Shown piece after piece: positions 21,992 through 34,316 of a stretch of 64,000 bases of DNA (position 1 is the first letter of the stretch; the number at the start of each line of letters is the position of its first letter). The stretch comes from Stereocaulon alpinum (Eukaryota > Ascomycota > Lecanoromycetes > Lecanorales > Stereocaulaceae): contig JAEUBA010000001.1 of NCBI GenBank assembly GCA_018257865.1, forward strand, positions 868,001 through 932,000. Direction: 5' to 3'. The notes beneath the pieces are model-generated. The model saw nothing but the letters and a program-made list of their open reading frames with translations. It was not told the origin of the DNA and made no database searches. Both the position numbers and the translations under genes were made by a program.

Positions 21992-23198
21992 GTTGAGAAG
22001 CCTGACGGAACCGTGCAGGGCAGTGTCTCAATTGGGAAATTGGTAGCAGGACCCCAGGTCAAATCCACACAGCCACATTTGAGGATTGCCGCCAAGAACA
22101 ACATTCCCATATGATGACGTCTTGCGCTTTCTAGATCCATGATCTTCTCATTGAACAGTTTCTTGGCTGTCAACCAGATTGAATTCGGCGATCCATCCCA
22201 TAGTTCTAGTAGACTTTCCTTTCGCCGCCTTGTTTCTGTCTCTCTCAGTACATATCAACATTATGCCCTTGTCTTGTATCGATGGTCGCCATGTCCGTTG
22301 CAATTGTATTGAGACATAAAGATGCGGGCCTTGAAGGATACAGAGCAGCCTGGACAATGAATGGGAGATCCTTGGTTATCGATTTAGCATATGCGAAATC
22401 CTGGGTACGTCTTGTCCAATCCTTGAAAATTATACACATCCCCTGAAGGATATGCCACACTCCTTCTTTGCCATAGGCTATTCAATTTTCGTTCCTGAGC
22501 AGAGCCAGACTGACTTATGTTGGCCGATGAGCAGGCAACTCTGTATGCCGTTCAAGACACGTCATGACTGCGGTGATGAGGGACCATCTTGAAAATATCA
22601 ACCCTACCCAATTATACTACCCGTCGACAGTCCTTATAGGCGCACAAGTAGATCGCGCAGCCGAGCATATAGGCTGTCGAGGTAGTAATTGCATCTGTGA
22701 AGCAAGATGTAGTTGTCAGCGTAGATCAAATCATACCTTCTGCTGCAGTGATTTTCCCTGCGTCTCAGGCATAAGCCCAGGATTAACAGACATTCCTAAG
22801 GTCCGAATGCCCGCAATTAAGGTGGGGCACTATGAACCCAATCGACTAATATACCGCCTTCGAGAGTAGTTTCTGAACTTTAGAGATTGGTGGAGCGACC
22901 TCGCAAACGAATTGCTGGTAATCAGATGCGGAGACCTGCAGCTACCCGTTGGTTCCTACAATTGAGTAAAGTATATAGCAATTCCATCAGGCACGCTTCA
23001 CGTTCCGTTCATCCCAACCTTTGCAACATCATCGAACCGCGAGATTAGTCTTTGATTCCTCACGATATTCGTTAGCGTCGCTTGTCCTGGATCTAGCACA
23101 GGCTCTGACTGACGTCCCCAGTTCACAACATGGGAATATATTATAAAGTAAGGGCAAATTCTTCTATCAATCATCGCTGTAAGATAACTTACAGAACA
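21992..23198. other. Gene-less stretch before tRNA-Asp
   Basis: About 1.2 kb. Minus-strand fragments such as AITTSTAYMLGCAIYLCAY (near 22630-22690) and MPETQGKSLQQK (near 22740-22790) look like pieces of a membrane transporter, but stops and frame changes prevent a gene model. It may be a decayed gene. Confidence 0.3.
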
Positions 23199-23280
23199 TC
23201 CCCGATGGTCTAGTGGCTATGATTTCCGCTTGTCAACTGGCAATGCGCGGGAGACCGGGGTTCGATTCCCCGTCGAGGAG
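23199..23280 (+). tRNA. tRNA-Asp (GUC) with a 10-base intron
   Basis: Full cloverleaf. The D-arm region GTCTAGTGGCTATGAT, anticodon stem TCCGC/GCGGG with loop TTGTCA..C, and T arm CCGGGGTTCGATTCCCCG are present. The anticodon is GTC. The ten bases ACTGGCAATG sit after position 37, the canonical intron site. The acceptor stem TCCCCGA/TCGAGGA has one C.A mismatch at pair 4-69, where U-A is usual for this tRNA. CCA is not encoded, as expected in eukaryotes. T-rich sequence follows the gene (TTTTTTG near 23295), a likely Pol III terminator. Confidence 0.93.
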
Positions 23281-23291
23281 TTAGCATGTTA

Positions 23292-23303
23292 TGTTTTTTG
23301 TCT
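23292..23303 (+). terminator. T-rich Pol III terminator after tRNA-Asp
   Basis: A run of T residues about a dozen bases past the tRNA 3' end is the expected RNA polymerase III stop. Confidence 0.5.
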
Positions 23304-23527
23304 TTTCTTACCATGTTCAAGTTTTTGGTCCCTGGGATTCGTTAATACTAGCGGTTTAAGTTATGTAAGGTAGCTATATCTGGGCGAGCTGGGAGAGACC
23401 AGAAGGTTTGGAGTTGCAGGATGAGAAGCGCCAAGCCGCCGAAGCCCGACTTCGCGTCTCAAGACGTTGCGCGCTAAACAATAAATACATCTTTGCAGAC
23501 TGCACTTGGCTCTCAAGCAATGCGCAT

Positions 23528-26518
23528 ATGAGTGATGAAAAGGCCCAGCGCGTTGATGACGCGCTGTCGTCTCTCGTTGACATACTGATACCAATTCTAC
23601 CAGACGAAGATGAAGCCATAGCAGACGAGAGGCACGATGAAGCCCTAGAATTGGCCAGGAGCATTATTGAGGGGTAGGTCATATTACCTTGTCTACGGCT
23701 CGTACTGTCATCAAGGTCGCTGACATTGCGCTGTAGCCATGGAAGTCCCGCTGTAGTATCGGATGTTAATCATGCCGCTGACTTAATCAAGAAGAAGTGT
23801 AAGTGGCTTTACCAGACATGCCCCACTCCAACACAGTAAAGCTGATAGCATCAAGTGCTGCGCGAGAATGATTCCCCTGACAAGACGGTCCAGTTCTCAA
23901 ACCTCTACGCCCGCCTTCTTACCCAACCAGTACTCTCCCAGAAATGGTCAATACTTTATCTACTTCACCAGCTAGCAGACTCGAATCCCGAAGAGGATGA
24001 CCCCACACCAGATACAGTCCGACGTCCTGACAGTCGAGGTACAGGGTTGGGGAGTCCAAGCGATGGCCAGGTATTCAAGGATGCTTTCGCTTCCGCTGGT
24101 CTCCCACGTCTACCACTCCAAAAGGCTCAGCCCAAGACTAGATCGGGCAGTGAAGCACCTGCCGAGAGGAGAAGCCAGGGGAGGGACGGTAAGAAGCCCG
24201 TGACTGCTCAAGATGGCAATGGGGGAGCAGAGAACATCGATGCCACTAGTCCTACCGAGTCTACTCTCTTACGCGAGCTCCCATTCACCCTTCAGGGCTT
24301 GTCGTCAACCAACCTACACTTTTCTTCTCTCACGACACTTGACCTCCCTCGGACACTACCTCTACCGATCGTGTCATTACTTCACACACTAGCAGAGCCC
24401 TCGCTGTTGTACAGGAGCCTTTCCGAGTTTGTGGAGTCTCGCGATGAAGGGCTTATCGGACAGAGCTTGCGTTCTGCGATTGGCAGCGAATTACGCTCAT
24501 ATCTCGGTCTAATTGCAACGTTAGAAGGCGAGATACGACGAGCAATTACATCTCTGAACGGCAACGAGGCACAAGGCCTAGTTGGAAAGGCAGGCGTTAC
24601 GCTCAAGAGGTGTGTCATCTGGACAAGGGAAGCTACTATGGGTTTACGATTAATGAGTTTAATGGTCGAGGAGTCTAATAGCCGAAAAGGTGGCCAGCTC
24701 ATCTCTATGATTCATCGATTTGCAACTTCTCATGGTGATCCATTTGTTGGTGCTTTTGCAGAGCGCATGCTATCTCACGTGACACGACCTTTCTACGAAA
24801 TGCTACGCCAATGGATTTATGACGGAGAGTTGTCCGATCCCTATAATGAATTCTTTGTCATTGAGCAGGACTCCCCTGACAGTGCCGAGGATCCTCGAAG
24901 AGCTCCGGCAACGAGCGTATGGGAGGAGAAGTACAAGCTGGATGAAGGGATGATCCCCAGCATTGTTACCGAAGAGTTTGCGCGTAAAGTCTTTCTCATT
25001 GGGAAGAGTCTGAACTTCATTCGGTACGGTTGTGGTGACTCTGCTTGGGTAGAAGCCTACTGTAAGGAGGCTTCGAGAGAGCTGCGTTATGGAGACACTG
25101 CCACCCTTGAGACCTCGATTGATAAGGCATACAAAGCTACAATGGCGCGCCTCATATACCTCATGGATGACAAATTCCAGCTGTTTGAGCACCTTAACGC
25201 CTTGAAGAGATACCTCCTCCTTGGACAAGGCGACTTCATCGCTCTTCTCATGGAATCTCTATCGACAAATTTGGACAGACCAGCTGGCAGCCAATATCGT
25301 CATACTCTCACCGCCCAGCTAGAGCATGCCATCCGAGGCTCAAATGCTCAATTCGATTCTCCCGACATCCTACGCCGTCTCGACGCCAGGCTTACCGAAA
25401 TGGAAAAAGGAGACACAGGCTGGGACGTCTTCACTCTCGAATATAAAGTTGACGCCCCAGTAGATGTCATCATTACACCCTGGGCCAACCGCCAATACCT
25501 CAAGATCTTCAACCTCCTCTGGCGCGTCAAGCGCGTCGAGTTCGCCCTTGGCAGTACCTGGCGACGCTGCATGACAGGTGCTCGCGGCGTCCTCGCTGTT
25601 GTCGATGTAAAAATGAGCAAAGACTGGAAGACAGCCCGCTGTGCTATAGCAGAGATGATCCATTTCGTCAACCAACTCCAATACTATATCCTCTTCGAAG
25701 TCATCGAAGCCTCCTGGGATCAATTGCATTCGACCATTCACCAACAAGATTGTACACTTGACGACCTCATCGAAGCCCACACCAAGTACTTGAAAGCCAT
25801 CACACATAAGGGTCTCTTAGGCTCCACCCGGCACAATAGCACCACTGGTCACCGCGAAGATATATTCACGGCCCAACTACACGAGCTCCTGAAAATAATG
25901 CTCGCATACAAAGAAGCAGTAGATGGCCTCTACTCATTCTCCGTCGCAGAATTCACCCGCCGTCAAGAACTCAGCGCAAAAATCGAAACCCGCACCGCAC
26001 AAGGAAAATGGGGCCTCACCGAAAAAGACGAAGAGGACCTCAACTCTCCCAACCCTTTCTCAAAAAACCAATCTTCCAACCAAGCAGGAGAAGGATCCGA
26101 CTCCCCCTTCCCCATCTCCGGCCTCAATTTATCCGCAAACACCGACGACGCCATGCTCCCCGCCCTCCGCAAACGCCTCACAGATCTCTCCGCAGACTTC
26201 AAAACGCGCGTCAATAACCTCTTAGGCGATTTGATCGTGCAGCCAGACGTAGACATGAAATTCCTGGCTGTAGTAATGAATTTCAACGATGTTTATACGC
26301 CGAAGAAGAGGAGACGGGAGGGGCATAGGGGGGAGAAGAAGACGCCGGGACAGGGTGGTGGGGAGACGAGTAAGGCGGGTAGTAGGACTGTTAGTGCGGC
26401 GGAGCAGGTTGGGAAGGGGAAGGAGAAAGAAAAGGAGAAGGAGAATGGGAAGCCGATTGGTGGTGGGGCCATTGGGGCGGCGACGAAGTTGGCGGAGAAG
26501 AAAGTGGTTGCGAAATGA
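23528..26518 (+). CDS. Gamma-tubulin complex component 3 (Spc98/GCP3)
   Basis: Three exons, 23528-23673, 23737-23798 and 23856-26518, total about 956 aa. GCP3 with GCP2 and gamma-tubulin forms the small complex that nucleates microtubules at the spindle pole body. The start MSDEKAQRVDDALSSLV matches the family's N-terminal helix. The GRIP1 region begins at FTLQGLSSTNLHFSS and includes PLPIVSLLHTLAEPSLLYRSL, GLIGQSLRSAI and EMLRQWIYDGELSDPYNEFFV. GRIP2 includes DFIALLMESL, YKVDAPVDVIITPW and YLKIFNLLWRVKRVE. The C-terminal tail is Lys/Glu-rich (KGKEKEKEKENGK) and poorly conserved. The in-frame upstream extension from 23408 is unlikely, since it lacks family similarity. It is convergent with the WKF gene, 185 bases apart. 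Confidence 0.93.
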
Positions 26519-26703
26519 GAGGTTGAATGGCGATAGTGGGCGTTGAGGAAGTCAGGGAAGGGCTTGGATGCTATGCAAGGTGTTTGGCGCAGGATGTACG
26601 AACGCGTCCGCGAAGGGATAGGGTGTCGTCAATGTCACATGAACCATGTTGTAAACGTCTCTTAATTTTTGATTAAATGATTCTTTTTTCGTCATGTCTC
26701 ATC

Positions 26704-28323
26704 TCATTCCGAACCCAAGTCTTCGCTCGAACTACTAGCCGAGTCAGAGCCGGAGTCAGAGTCGGAGCTCGAGCTCGACGATTCCGAATACCCCTTGCCT
26801 TTGCCATTCATCTGCGGCTTCGAGGTCACCTCCTTCTCCTCCTCGCTTTCCTCACTGCTACTGCTGCTGCTGCTGCTCTCACTACTACTATCATCATCCG
26901 GCACGCCCGTCCTTCTCTTCCTCTTCCGCTTTCTCTTCACTTGGCCCTCGCCAGAAGTGGCGTTGCCATTTGGCTTGGGTATGCCATTCATCTTCTGGAT
27001 CGCATTCGAGGCATTGGTCGTCGCAATCCCATCGTCTCCGAACTTGATCTTCTTCCCCTGACTAGCCTTCGCTATCCCATCCGCACTTATCTCCTCGACT
27101 CCACCCATGCCTTTACCCCTGCCCTTTGGATATTCTGGCTCTCCATTACCATTCATGTCTCTTTTAGGTATGATTTGCCGGGGCTGCACAGCCGGAGCCG
27201 CTTCCTCAATGATTTCTTCCCCTTCACCGACACCCCAAAGCACGACTTCCGCTCTGCGCCGCTTTCTGACACGTTCCTCCCATACCTCTTTCTCACCGCT
27301 TAATTCCCATTCCCGCTCTTCCCTCGCATCCTCTTTAGCTCTCAACATCTCCTTTACCCTCTTGACAGCTGCTTCGTAGTCCCGCTTCTTCCGCTCGTGG
27401 CACTGTTCGTACGTCTCATTATCCATCTTTTCGCTCTCCGTTGGTTGTAAATTGAGCCACTCTTCGTCTTCTGAACGTACTGCGAGCGCTTGTTTGCGGA
27501 TGCGTGAACGGGCCGACGTCCCTTGGAGGCCGTGGAGGTAGGATAGGAGAGCTGGATCGTAGGTGTGAGGGATGTTGGTGAGGGAGAACAGATGTTTCAG
27601 AAGGTAGTTTTGGTAGGGTTTGGAGAACTTCCACGTTGAAGGGGAGGTGTGGTGGGTTTCAAGGTAGTTTAGAGCTGGATGTGACAATGATGGCAATGTG
27701 CGTTGTGGATTTGGTGAAGCATTGCTCTTAACCTTCTTTTTCTGTTTGGGTTTCTTGGGTTTTGGCTTTGAATCTGAGGGTAAGGGTGAGGGTGAGGGTG
27801 GAGATGTTGTGATTGTTGACGTTGAAGGAATTTGGGGAGTGATTGAGGGAGGTGTAATTATTGTGAGAGCTGAACTGACGGATGAGGGGTCGAAAGAGGG
27901 ATCGTTGGCTAATTGAGAGGAGTACCAAGTCTTGTAGAGTTGATTGACGCTGTCACCGTCTTCGGTTTTGGTTTCCGGTGTGAAGGCTACAGACTTGCGT
28001 TTGCTGATGGGAGTAACTTCGATTGCTGGCTGTGGAAGCTTCTGTGCGCTAGCATTCGTAGTTATAACAGACTCGCGATTGACGGGTTCAGAGTCGTCTT
28101 GTTTGTGTGACTTGGATCTCTTGGACTTCTTTATGGGGCTGTCCGTAGGTATAGGCTCGGTCCCGAATTCACCTTCACTGGAAGTCTTCCTCTTTTTGCC
28201 ATTGATGAACCCAGTCTCACTCCTGTCGGAGTCTTCTGGCTCTTCTTTGGCATACTTGAGCTTCAAGCCTATTTTCTTCCACGCTGGTATATGTTTGGGA
28301 GCCGGTTCGGATATGGGAGTCAT
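26704..28323 (-). CDS. WKF-domain protein (C7orf50-like), probably nucleolar
   Basis: Single exon, 539 aa from the ATG at 28323. The central region, about residues 228-300, contains TWKFSKPYQNYLLKHLFS and IPHTYDPALLSYLHGLQG, the WKF domain shared with human C7orf50 and fungal homologues, which are linked to nucleolus and ribosome biogenesis. The N-terminal half carries many basic nuclear-localisation-like clusters (KKSKRSKSHK, KPKPKKPKQKKKVK). The C-terminus has KRKRKRKRR followed by long Ser/Glu/Asp runs, typical of nucleolar proteins. A coiled-coil stretch rich in Glu, Arg and Lys (about 330-390) lies between. The function is inferred from family membership; no catalytic motif is seen. Confidence 0.8.
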   Translation of the reverse strand: MTPISEPAPKHIPAWKKIGLKLKYAKEEPEDSDRSETGFINGKKRKTSSEGEFGTEPIPTDSPIKKSKRSKSHKQDDSEPVNRESVITTNASAQKLPQPAIEVTPISKRKSVAFTPETKTEDGDSVNQLYKTWYSSQLANDPSFDPSSVSSALTIITPPSITPQIPSTSTITTSPPSPSPLPSDSKPKPKKPKQKKKVKSNASPNPQRTLPSLSHPALNYLETHHTSPSTWKFSKPYQNYLLKHLFSLTNIPHTYDPALLSYLHGLQGTSARSRIRKQALAVRSEDEEWLNLQPTESEKMDNETYEQCHERKKRDYEAAVKRVKEMLRAKEDAREEREWELSGEKEVWEERVRKRRRAEVVLWGVGEGEEIIEEAAPAVQPRQIIPKRDMNGNGEPEYPKGRGKGMGGVEEISADGIAKASQGKKIKFGDDGIATTNASNAIQKMNGIPKPNGNATSGEGQVKRKRKRKRRTGVPDDDSSSESSSSSSSSEESEEEKEVTSKPQMNGKGKGYSESSSSSSDSDSGSDSASSSSEDLGSE

Positions 28324-28741
28324 TGTCAAATTGGGTGCTAGTCTTGCTTTGAGGCCATCTGCATGACACCCTTAGTCCTAAATTTCGAGCTCATGTCCAG
28401 ACGCACTCGGAGGCGCTATGTATCAAGCAAAACCTTGCCAAAGTGCTATTTTACTCCAAAAGTTTTGGAGCTTTAGACGGAACCATTCCGGCACCAGAGC
28501 CCTAGCCCTAAGTTGGCTGCTCAAAATAACGCCCAGGACTTGGCTCAATCATTCTGCTATGCTTTCTGGTAGACAACGGAAGTGAAGATTTTGGAGGATT
28601 CCTCTATCAGAAGAAGAATACCGAGATCCTGACATCATGCCAGCCCTATATCCGTCTCGTGCTCTTTATCTATGTATATGCCGCTTGAACGCCCAGACCA
28701 TGACGCTCCAACGCCTATAAATGGACAAATCCTAGGACCTT
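28324..28741. other. Intergenic region, WKF/UBC12
   Basis: About 420 bases between the WKF start and the UBC12 end, both on the minus strand. It presumably contains the WKF gene promoter. No gene is seen. Confidence 0.4.
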
Positions 28742-29561
28742 CTACCGGCCAATGACTCTCTCGTATTGCTCATTCTTCACTGCGCCCCCACTCATCGACG
28801 TGCGGACATTCCTTTTGAAGCCTTCCCTATTCGATCGCAGGTCCTCCGCTGCCTCCTTATTCAAGGGGTCTGAAGCGTTGGGCTCGAGGAAGAGAAACTG
28901 GACCAAACATAGTTTAGCAGCCGTCCATTCCATAGATCATCCAAAAGCCCCTCTAAAACGTATAGAGCAGCGTCTCCATGTCCACCTCACAAGCAACGTA
29001 CCTGCAATCCAACAATAACAGCATTCAAGTTCAACACCGGCTTCCAATCCTCCCTGAGAATATTCAAACACACATTCCCTTCCAAATCGATGTTCGGATG
29101 GTAGATCTTCTGCGTGCATTTTACTTTCGGTGGGTCATGAGGAAAGTTCTGATTAATGGCGAAGTTGAAGTGGAAAGAACCGCCTTTGTACATGCCCTCA
29201 TCGGGCTCGATGGTGAGTGTGAAGTTCAGGATATCGTTGGGGTCGGGGAAGGATGTCCTCATTGTTTTGCCCAGGGTGCCTTCGAGTTCTGCGAGATCTG
29301 TGAAGGAAGATATAAGTTAGTAGGGAATCCCTGCAAACATGAAGGGCAGCGTGAGTTGTAGACACACCTTTCTGGACTCGAAGTTGTGCTGCTGTGACTT
29401 TCTTCTTCTTTGTACCGGCGGCGCCTTCAGCGTTCGCATCTTTCTGCTGCTGTTGTTTCTGAAGTGGGATGTCAGCCTAGTTCCGGTAGAAACTTTGCAG
29501 TGATGGCCTGGACGTATAAGCCCCTGCTCAAGACACATACCATAGACCATATTTTCAACAT
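28742..29561 (-). CDS. UBC12: NEDD8-conjugating enzyme Ubc12
   Basis: Four exons on the minus strand: 29561-29541, 29458-29368, 29297-29002 and 28897-28742, giving 187 aa. Ubc12 accepts NEDD8/Rub1 from the Uba3 E1 and passes it to cullins, activating SCF-type ligases. The first exon encodes only seven residues (MLKIWSM). With the next exon it forms the short N-terminal extension that docks on the NEDD8 E1. The UBC fold shows FHFNFAINQNFPHDPPKV, the HPN motif in YHPNIDLEGNVCLNI with catalytic Cys near residue 114, and LREDWKPVL, the Ubc12-specific stretch. The last exon gives FLFLEPNASDPLNKEAAEDL. All junctions are GT-AG. Confidence 0.96.
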
Positions 29562-31240
29562 CTTGGCAACTCTCGAAACAGATACTGCCTTGGTTGAAGT
29601 CTATGCGCTTATCGTGGATGACAGTATGACGGCTCGGAAAACGCCCCGCAGGCACCAAAGTACAACAATTGCGCCGTCCCAAGTGGGGGACGTTGAGCAA
29701 GCTCTAAGGAGGGTGTACAGCGAGCTGAAATATCCTGAAACTATCAGTCACTTTGTAAAGCACTCGCTAGGGAATTGACGTGATAGTAAAAGATGACACA
29801 AAAGGTAATCCGCCACACGACGTTGCATGACTCGCGTGGAGCCAGTGAGCGGGTCACCCACCCGGAACAAGCCCCGCCATCGGTCGTTTGGGCGATGGCG
29901 TTTGGTACTCGGAACTTTCTGGAGTTGGCCGCTATAGGGCAGCTCTAAGGGCTTCGATCCCAGGGTCTAGGGCTTTCTCCGGGCGGGCTTCCGTCTCTGT
30001 ATACTACCTGCTCTTCTCTCTTCTTTGTCAGTATTCGCATCTCTACGGGACCTCGATCAGGCAGCAAGACAATAGAACCATTCATGGAAATTCTGACAGG
30101 CACCAATGAACACTTTCGAGCTGTTTATCTAGGTACACTCTGCAAGGCTTTTAACATGTCGTTCTATGGCCGGAGACCTCACTCTGGGGTCCAAATTATA
30201 ACGAGAAGACATTGCCCTCTCTTACCTTCCTGAACTATGCTTTTCAAGACCTCAAGACCTTAGAGGTCTGAAAGAGGGTAAATTACAGTGCTTTAACATT
30301 GCCAAAGGATCTCGCCTTCCATGTGCATACTAGGTCGAAAGGCTTCTTGCGATTGATAGAGGGAAACCAGGTTTAAGCACATTGATCATCTACCGATACA
30401 TATAGATACACACGACTGGGATGGTGCTAAAATCTTTGCGGATTCGCGAATATCTTCAATGGAATCAAGAACATCTTCTTTTCAACATGATTACGACGCC
30501 GTGCTACGCCTTTTCTCACTCATCATGTCCAGTATCTGGATTCTTGATCTCGAACGACACTAAGATATTCGTCAGATGAGACCACTGAGTCGGCTTCGCT
30601 ATCTATTCCAAGCTTTCAGTCTTCGTTGGCAGCTCACGGGGCGAATGTCCTGCTCGCTGATGACATGTAGAGATGTCTTTAGGAGTCGGATCTTTGTGTT
30701 GCAACTAGGAATGATGGTATCTTGAAAAAGATGATACAGTAATGGAAACCTTGATTTGAAAAACCGCCAGACAGAACCTCCTGTGCGCAGGGCATACGAC
30801 CAGCATCAACGTTCCATGTATGCTGGAATACGAGCAGGTTACATGAACGAAGCTGCATATACTTTGGTCATACGAAAAATAGTTCGTCTAGGTCATAATG
30901 GCGCACTAACCTCGTTTCTGACCACCAAGACCTTTGCAACCATACCTCGCAGCGTCTCACGGGAGGAAAAGTTATGCAACGCCTCTCTTTCAGCCCAGGA
31001 TTGGATATTCCATCGACTAGGCGCTTATCTAGATCTACAAGGATTCAAGATGTATCGATAGATTGACATGTCTATCATGTTATTGCAAGCGCTATTTACT
31101 TCGATTCAACCTGGCTCAAATGCGCGCAAGGCTAATTTTGACAATATACAGGACTCCAATGTAGCCCATCACAGTACCGCTGGATTCCCAAAAGGAGAAC
31201 AATTCGCCCGCAATGCTCGCTAGTCATCACAGTGCACTTA
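29562..31240. other. Gene-less stretch between UBC12 and chitin synthase
   Basis: About 1.7 kb with only short open frames. The side next to 29561 should hold the UBC12 promoter. Nothing else could be supported. Confidence 0.4.
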
Positions 31241-34200
31241 CTATCTGCGGTTGAAGCAGCATAGCAGGCCCGATTTACCCAGGAACCAGCAGCATCCAAT
31301 GAAGCGGATCACAGACAAACCCGCGGTTGCCCACAGGAGTGCCTGGAAGAAGTGCTGAGTCCGACTATTGGCTCCACTCTGTAGCTGTCAGCAAAGTTCA
31401 TATGTACTCTGAGAGAATTTCTGCGGGGAAACTGACGGATAATCCAAATTTGTCAAAGTTCTCGCTTGTAATGACAATAGCAAGCAAGGAGTTCGAGAAG
31501 ATCCATGCTGTGACCAGTTTCGTTCTGAAGCTCTTGTAGGAATCGTCTAAAGTCTTTTTCTCAACAACCACCGGCTCAACGTAAGGTTCTAAAGCGCGCT
31601 TGACCGTGACCTCAAACTGAAGATCAATATCAGCTTGGGGCTTGTCAGGTTCCTCGATGACTGCGGCTTTTCCGTCTCCTGATTTGGTCGTCTGTGCTGA
31701 CGGTAGAACGTCGGCCTTATCAGATCCTTTGGTGCCCCACGAAACGTCATGCCAGTTGCTGAAGGCGTAAACGTTTAGAATGTTGACATACGAGGACATT
31801 ATCAACAAGTATTGCGGGAAGGAGGTAAACATATGCCACGGATCCAGATACATAAACGAGGCGACAAAGTAGAGCCCAAAGGTGGCCGCCAAAGCAATGA
31901 GGATGATTCCAGAACTCGAAGAGGAGAAGAAAGTATGGAAGAATTTGTTGGGTCCATCTTTGGTATCGATCTGTGTTTGGTTGTGGCCAGGCCTGAGAGC
32001 TTGAACAACCAGGTACAAGGAGAGCACTATCAAGTACAACTGAATTAGGCCGAATACGAAGAAAGAGGTGATGTATGTCCATCGCGACCTAGAAAAGTTA
32101 TGATTGGAAGATCATCAAAAGGGGCTTGATCTCGACTTACCCTTTAGGCCGATTTCCCAAGGCAAGAATAAATTGCAACAGGACGAAGGCCAAGTAAAGA
32201 TATTTGAGAATTATGTTGATTCTTGGGGTAACATCGTTACCGAAAGGGAAGGCTCTCCCGCCATTAGCAGTCGAAGGCCCTCCCCCAACAAGATCCATGA
32301 TAACACTAGTCGTGAGCCAAAATGATGCTGTAATGTAAGGTTAGTCCAACAAACTCATGGTGTATGATATTTGAAACAACGTACCAAGCGCGAACCATGA
32401 CAGGAAAACCGAGAAGATGTTGTATAACAGCTGGATGTGGAAGAAGAACATGCGAAGCAGATTATGACTGCTCTTGTACATCCTGCCAAAATGCATCAAT
32501 GAGTAAATGCTGGCCGCAAAGGAGCCATTTAGCCATCTTCGTCGTTGACCAATGAACTCTGGTGCACCCTCAGGAACATCCGTCTCTCCCTTGGACGCTT
32601 TCACGTAGGTCAGGTGCCACTTTGAGCCTGCTTTTGCGACGAGTTCGAAACAGAGAATCCGATCCTCAGCTAAGAACATGTTCTTTTTGAAGATGTTCAT
32701 GTTCTCAATGCCTTTGCCCTGGTTCATCTTCGAGGCAGTGTGGTCTCCGTGGAAGTACTGCCCTAAGGGTCGACCCATGATGGCCCGGAAGCGGTAAGCG
32801 GAGAAAGCACCTGGAAGCACACTGACATATCCAAAAGAGCTCTCTAGCGGTTTGTCTAGAATATTGCTGATCTTATACTCGAAGTTCTGGGCGGCAACCA
32901 AAGGATTGAGGAGATTCTTCCAGCCTCGACCCAACATGGCGTGGATTTCTCCACACGCTCCACCAAGATCCTTGTCATTGTAGAAGGCTTCCCATAATGC
33001 GAGGAGAGATTTCGGCCCTGGCTTGGTTCCAGCATCTAGCAATATGCAAACCTCGGGGTTCAATATGCGGCCGAAAGCATTAAAAAGCCATCTGTGAGAG
33101 TTGATCTTCTTGCTGTTCTTCTGTTTCAGGCAGAAGATCATTTGAACTGGGGGAAGGGTGGTGGGACCATCGTCTTGTGGCTGTACCAGCGTTTGATTGG
33201 CAGTGACTGAGAGTTGTGTGGTGTATTCGAACTGCGACTTGTCAGACATTGTTCAGGGAAAATCCCAGAGAGTTGCTTACAATGTGGGCAACTGTTTCCT
33301 TGCCATCCACATCTTTCTTCATTATTCCATCTTGATAAATTCCGACTGTTGCTAGTACGTCCAGTGTCTCTTTGTCGCAAGGATCGATTCCATCGAAAAC
33401 GAGGCAGACGACAATCTTCTGCCAAGCAGGGCCACCTTTGTTCCAGAATTCTGTCTTCTTGATATTGACGATGTCTCGAACATTTTGCATCACACCATGC
33501 AGAGTACGTGCAGTCAATACTTTATCTTCGTTGTAATATGTAATGGCGATGAGGAGCTCTGTATGGCGATTATACATAGCTGGTCGAAGGTTGTAACCGT
33601 TTTTCAAAGTAAACTCGTTAGGATCGCATGTAGCCGCAGTATCTGAAGGAAGTCAGGAATAAAGAATCACTAGTCTCCATATCTGACACGCTCACATCTC
33701 AAGTGCGTGAACTCTTCGCTGCCTCCCTCCAAGTCATTTCTGTATTTTGCCTGTATAGCGTTTTGGATCGGGCTGGGTACTGGATAGTCGACGCTGAGCA
33801 CCGATCCCTGGACAAGCTTCACCTTTCGCGTGGCATATCGCTTCAGGTTACTAGCCCCAGGCATCTGCCTCTGCCTCCATGCTTCTGTTGAGCTAGTGTC
33901 ACTCCTCTCGTATGGTGATGGTGCTCGCCCTGGAACCCCAAAGGCCGCTGTGGGATCCTCGAGGTTCGAGCTGTATCCGTCTCGACTGTATCCATTGGAA
34001 GGAGCCGATCCTTTACCCCCAACATATGATTCGGTCAAGCTGTAATTCGAAGCAGGTCGTATCGGAGGAGTGGCAGTACGGGCGTGAAGCTCATCGAAGG
34101 GCCCATTAAATGGGCCCGAGCCATGGTCCAGGAGGCCTCTCTCATCTTCTTCATCAGAGCCATCTCCGTTATGTGGAGGTAGGTGGTATTGCTAGAGCAG

Positions 34201-34316
34201 CACGTCAATCGGGGCCCGGAGGAGAGAAGACGAATAGGACTTACATGGCCCTGAGGAAGGTTATGTAGGCGATGGTCTTCATAGCCACTATCTCCACCAG
34301 CGCCATGGTAAGCCAT
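31241..34316 (-). CDS. chsB: Class III chitin synthase (ChsB-like)
   Basis: Seven exons on the minus strand: 34316-34245, 34191-33696, 33642-33281, 33231-32385, 32327-32141, 32088-31437 and 31378-31241. They total 917 aa, the standard class III length. The enzyme is a plasma-membrane glycosyltransferase (GT2) that makes chitin from UDP-GlcNAc, important for hyphal tip growth. Visible motifs include LLDAGTKPGP, the EDR catalytic motif in LAEDRILCFE, QRRRWLNGSF, and SNWHDVSWGTKGSD downstream. Membrane segments follow from about residue 560 (FHIQLLYNIFSVFLSWFAL, YLYLAFVLLQFILALG, YLIVLSLYLVV). The C-terminus is IRFIGCCWFLGKSGLLCCFNRR, typical of class III. The donor of intron 6 is GTCAGT, a weaker site, but the junction keeps the conserved frame. 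Confidence 0.96.

Noticed and set aside
23408..23527. In-frame upstream extension of GCP3
   Set aside because: The sequence before MSDEKAQRV does not look like the family and would overlap the region just after the tRNA.
26677..27303. Plus-strand 208-aa frame opposite the WKF gene
   Set aside because: Antisense shadow of Ser/Glu/Lys-rich coding sequence; the minus frame carries the WKF domain.
27778..27803. GGGTAAGGGTGAGGGTGAGGGTGG, telomere-like or quadruplex repeat
   Set aside because: Not TTAGGG; it encodes a Ser-Pro repeat on the minus strand of the WKF gene, and there is no other sign of a chromosome end.
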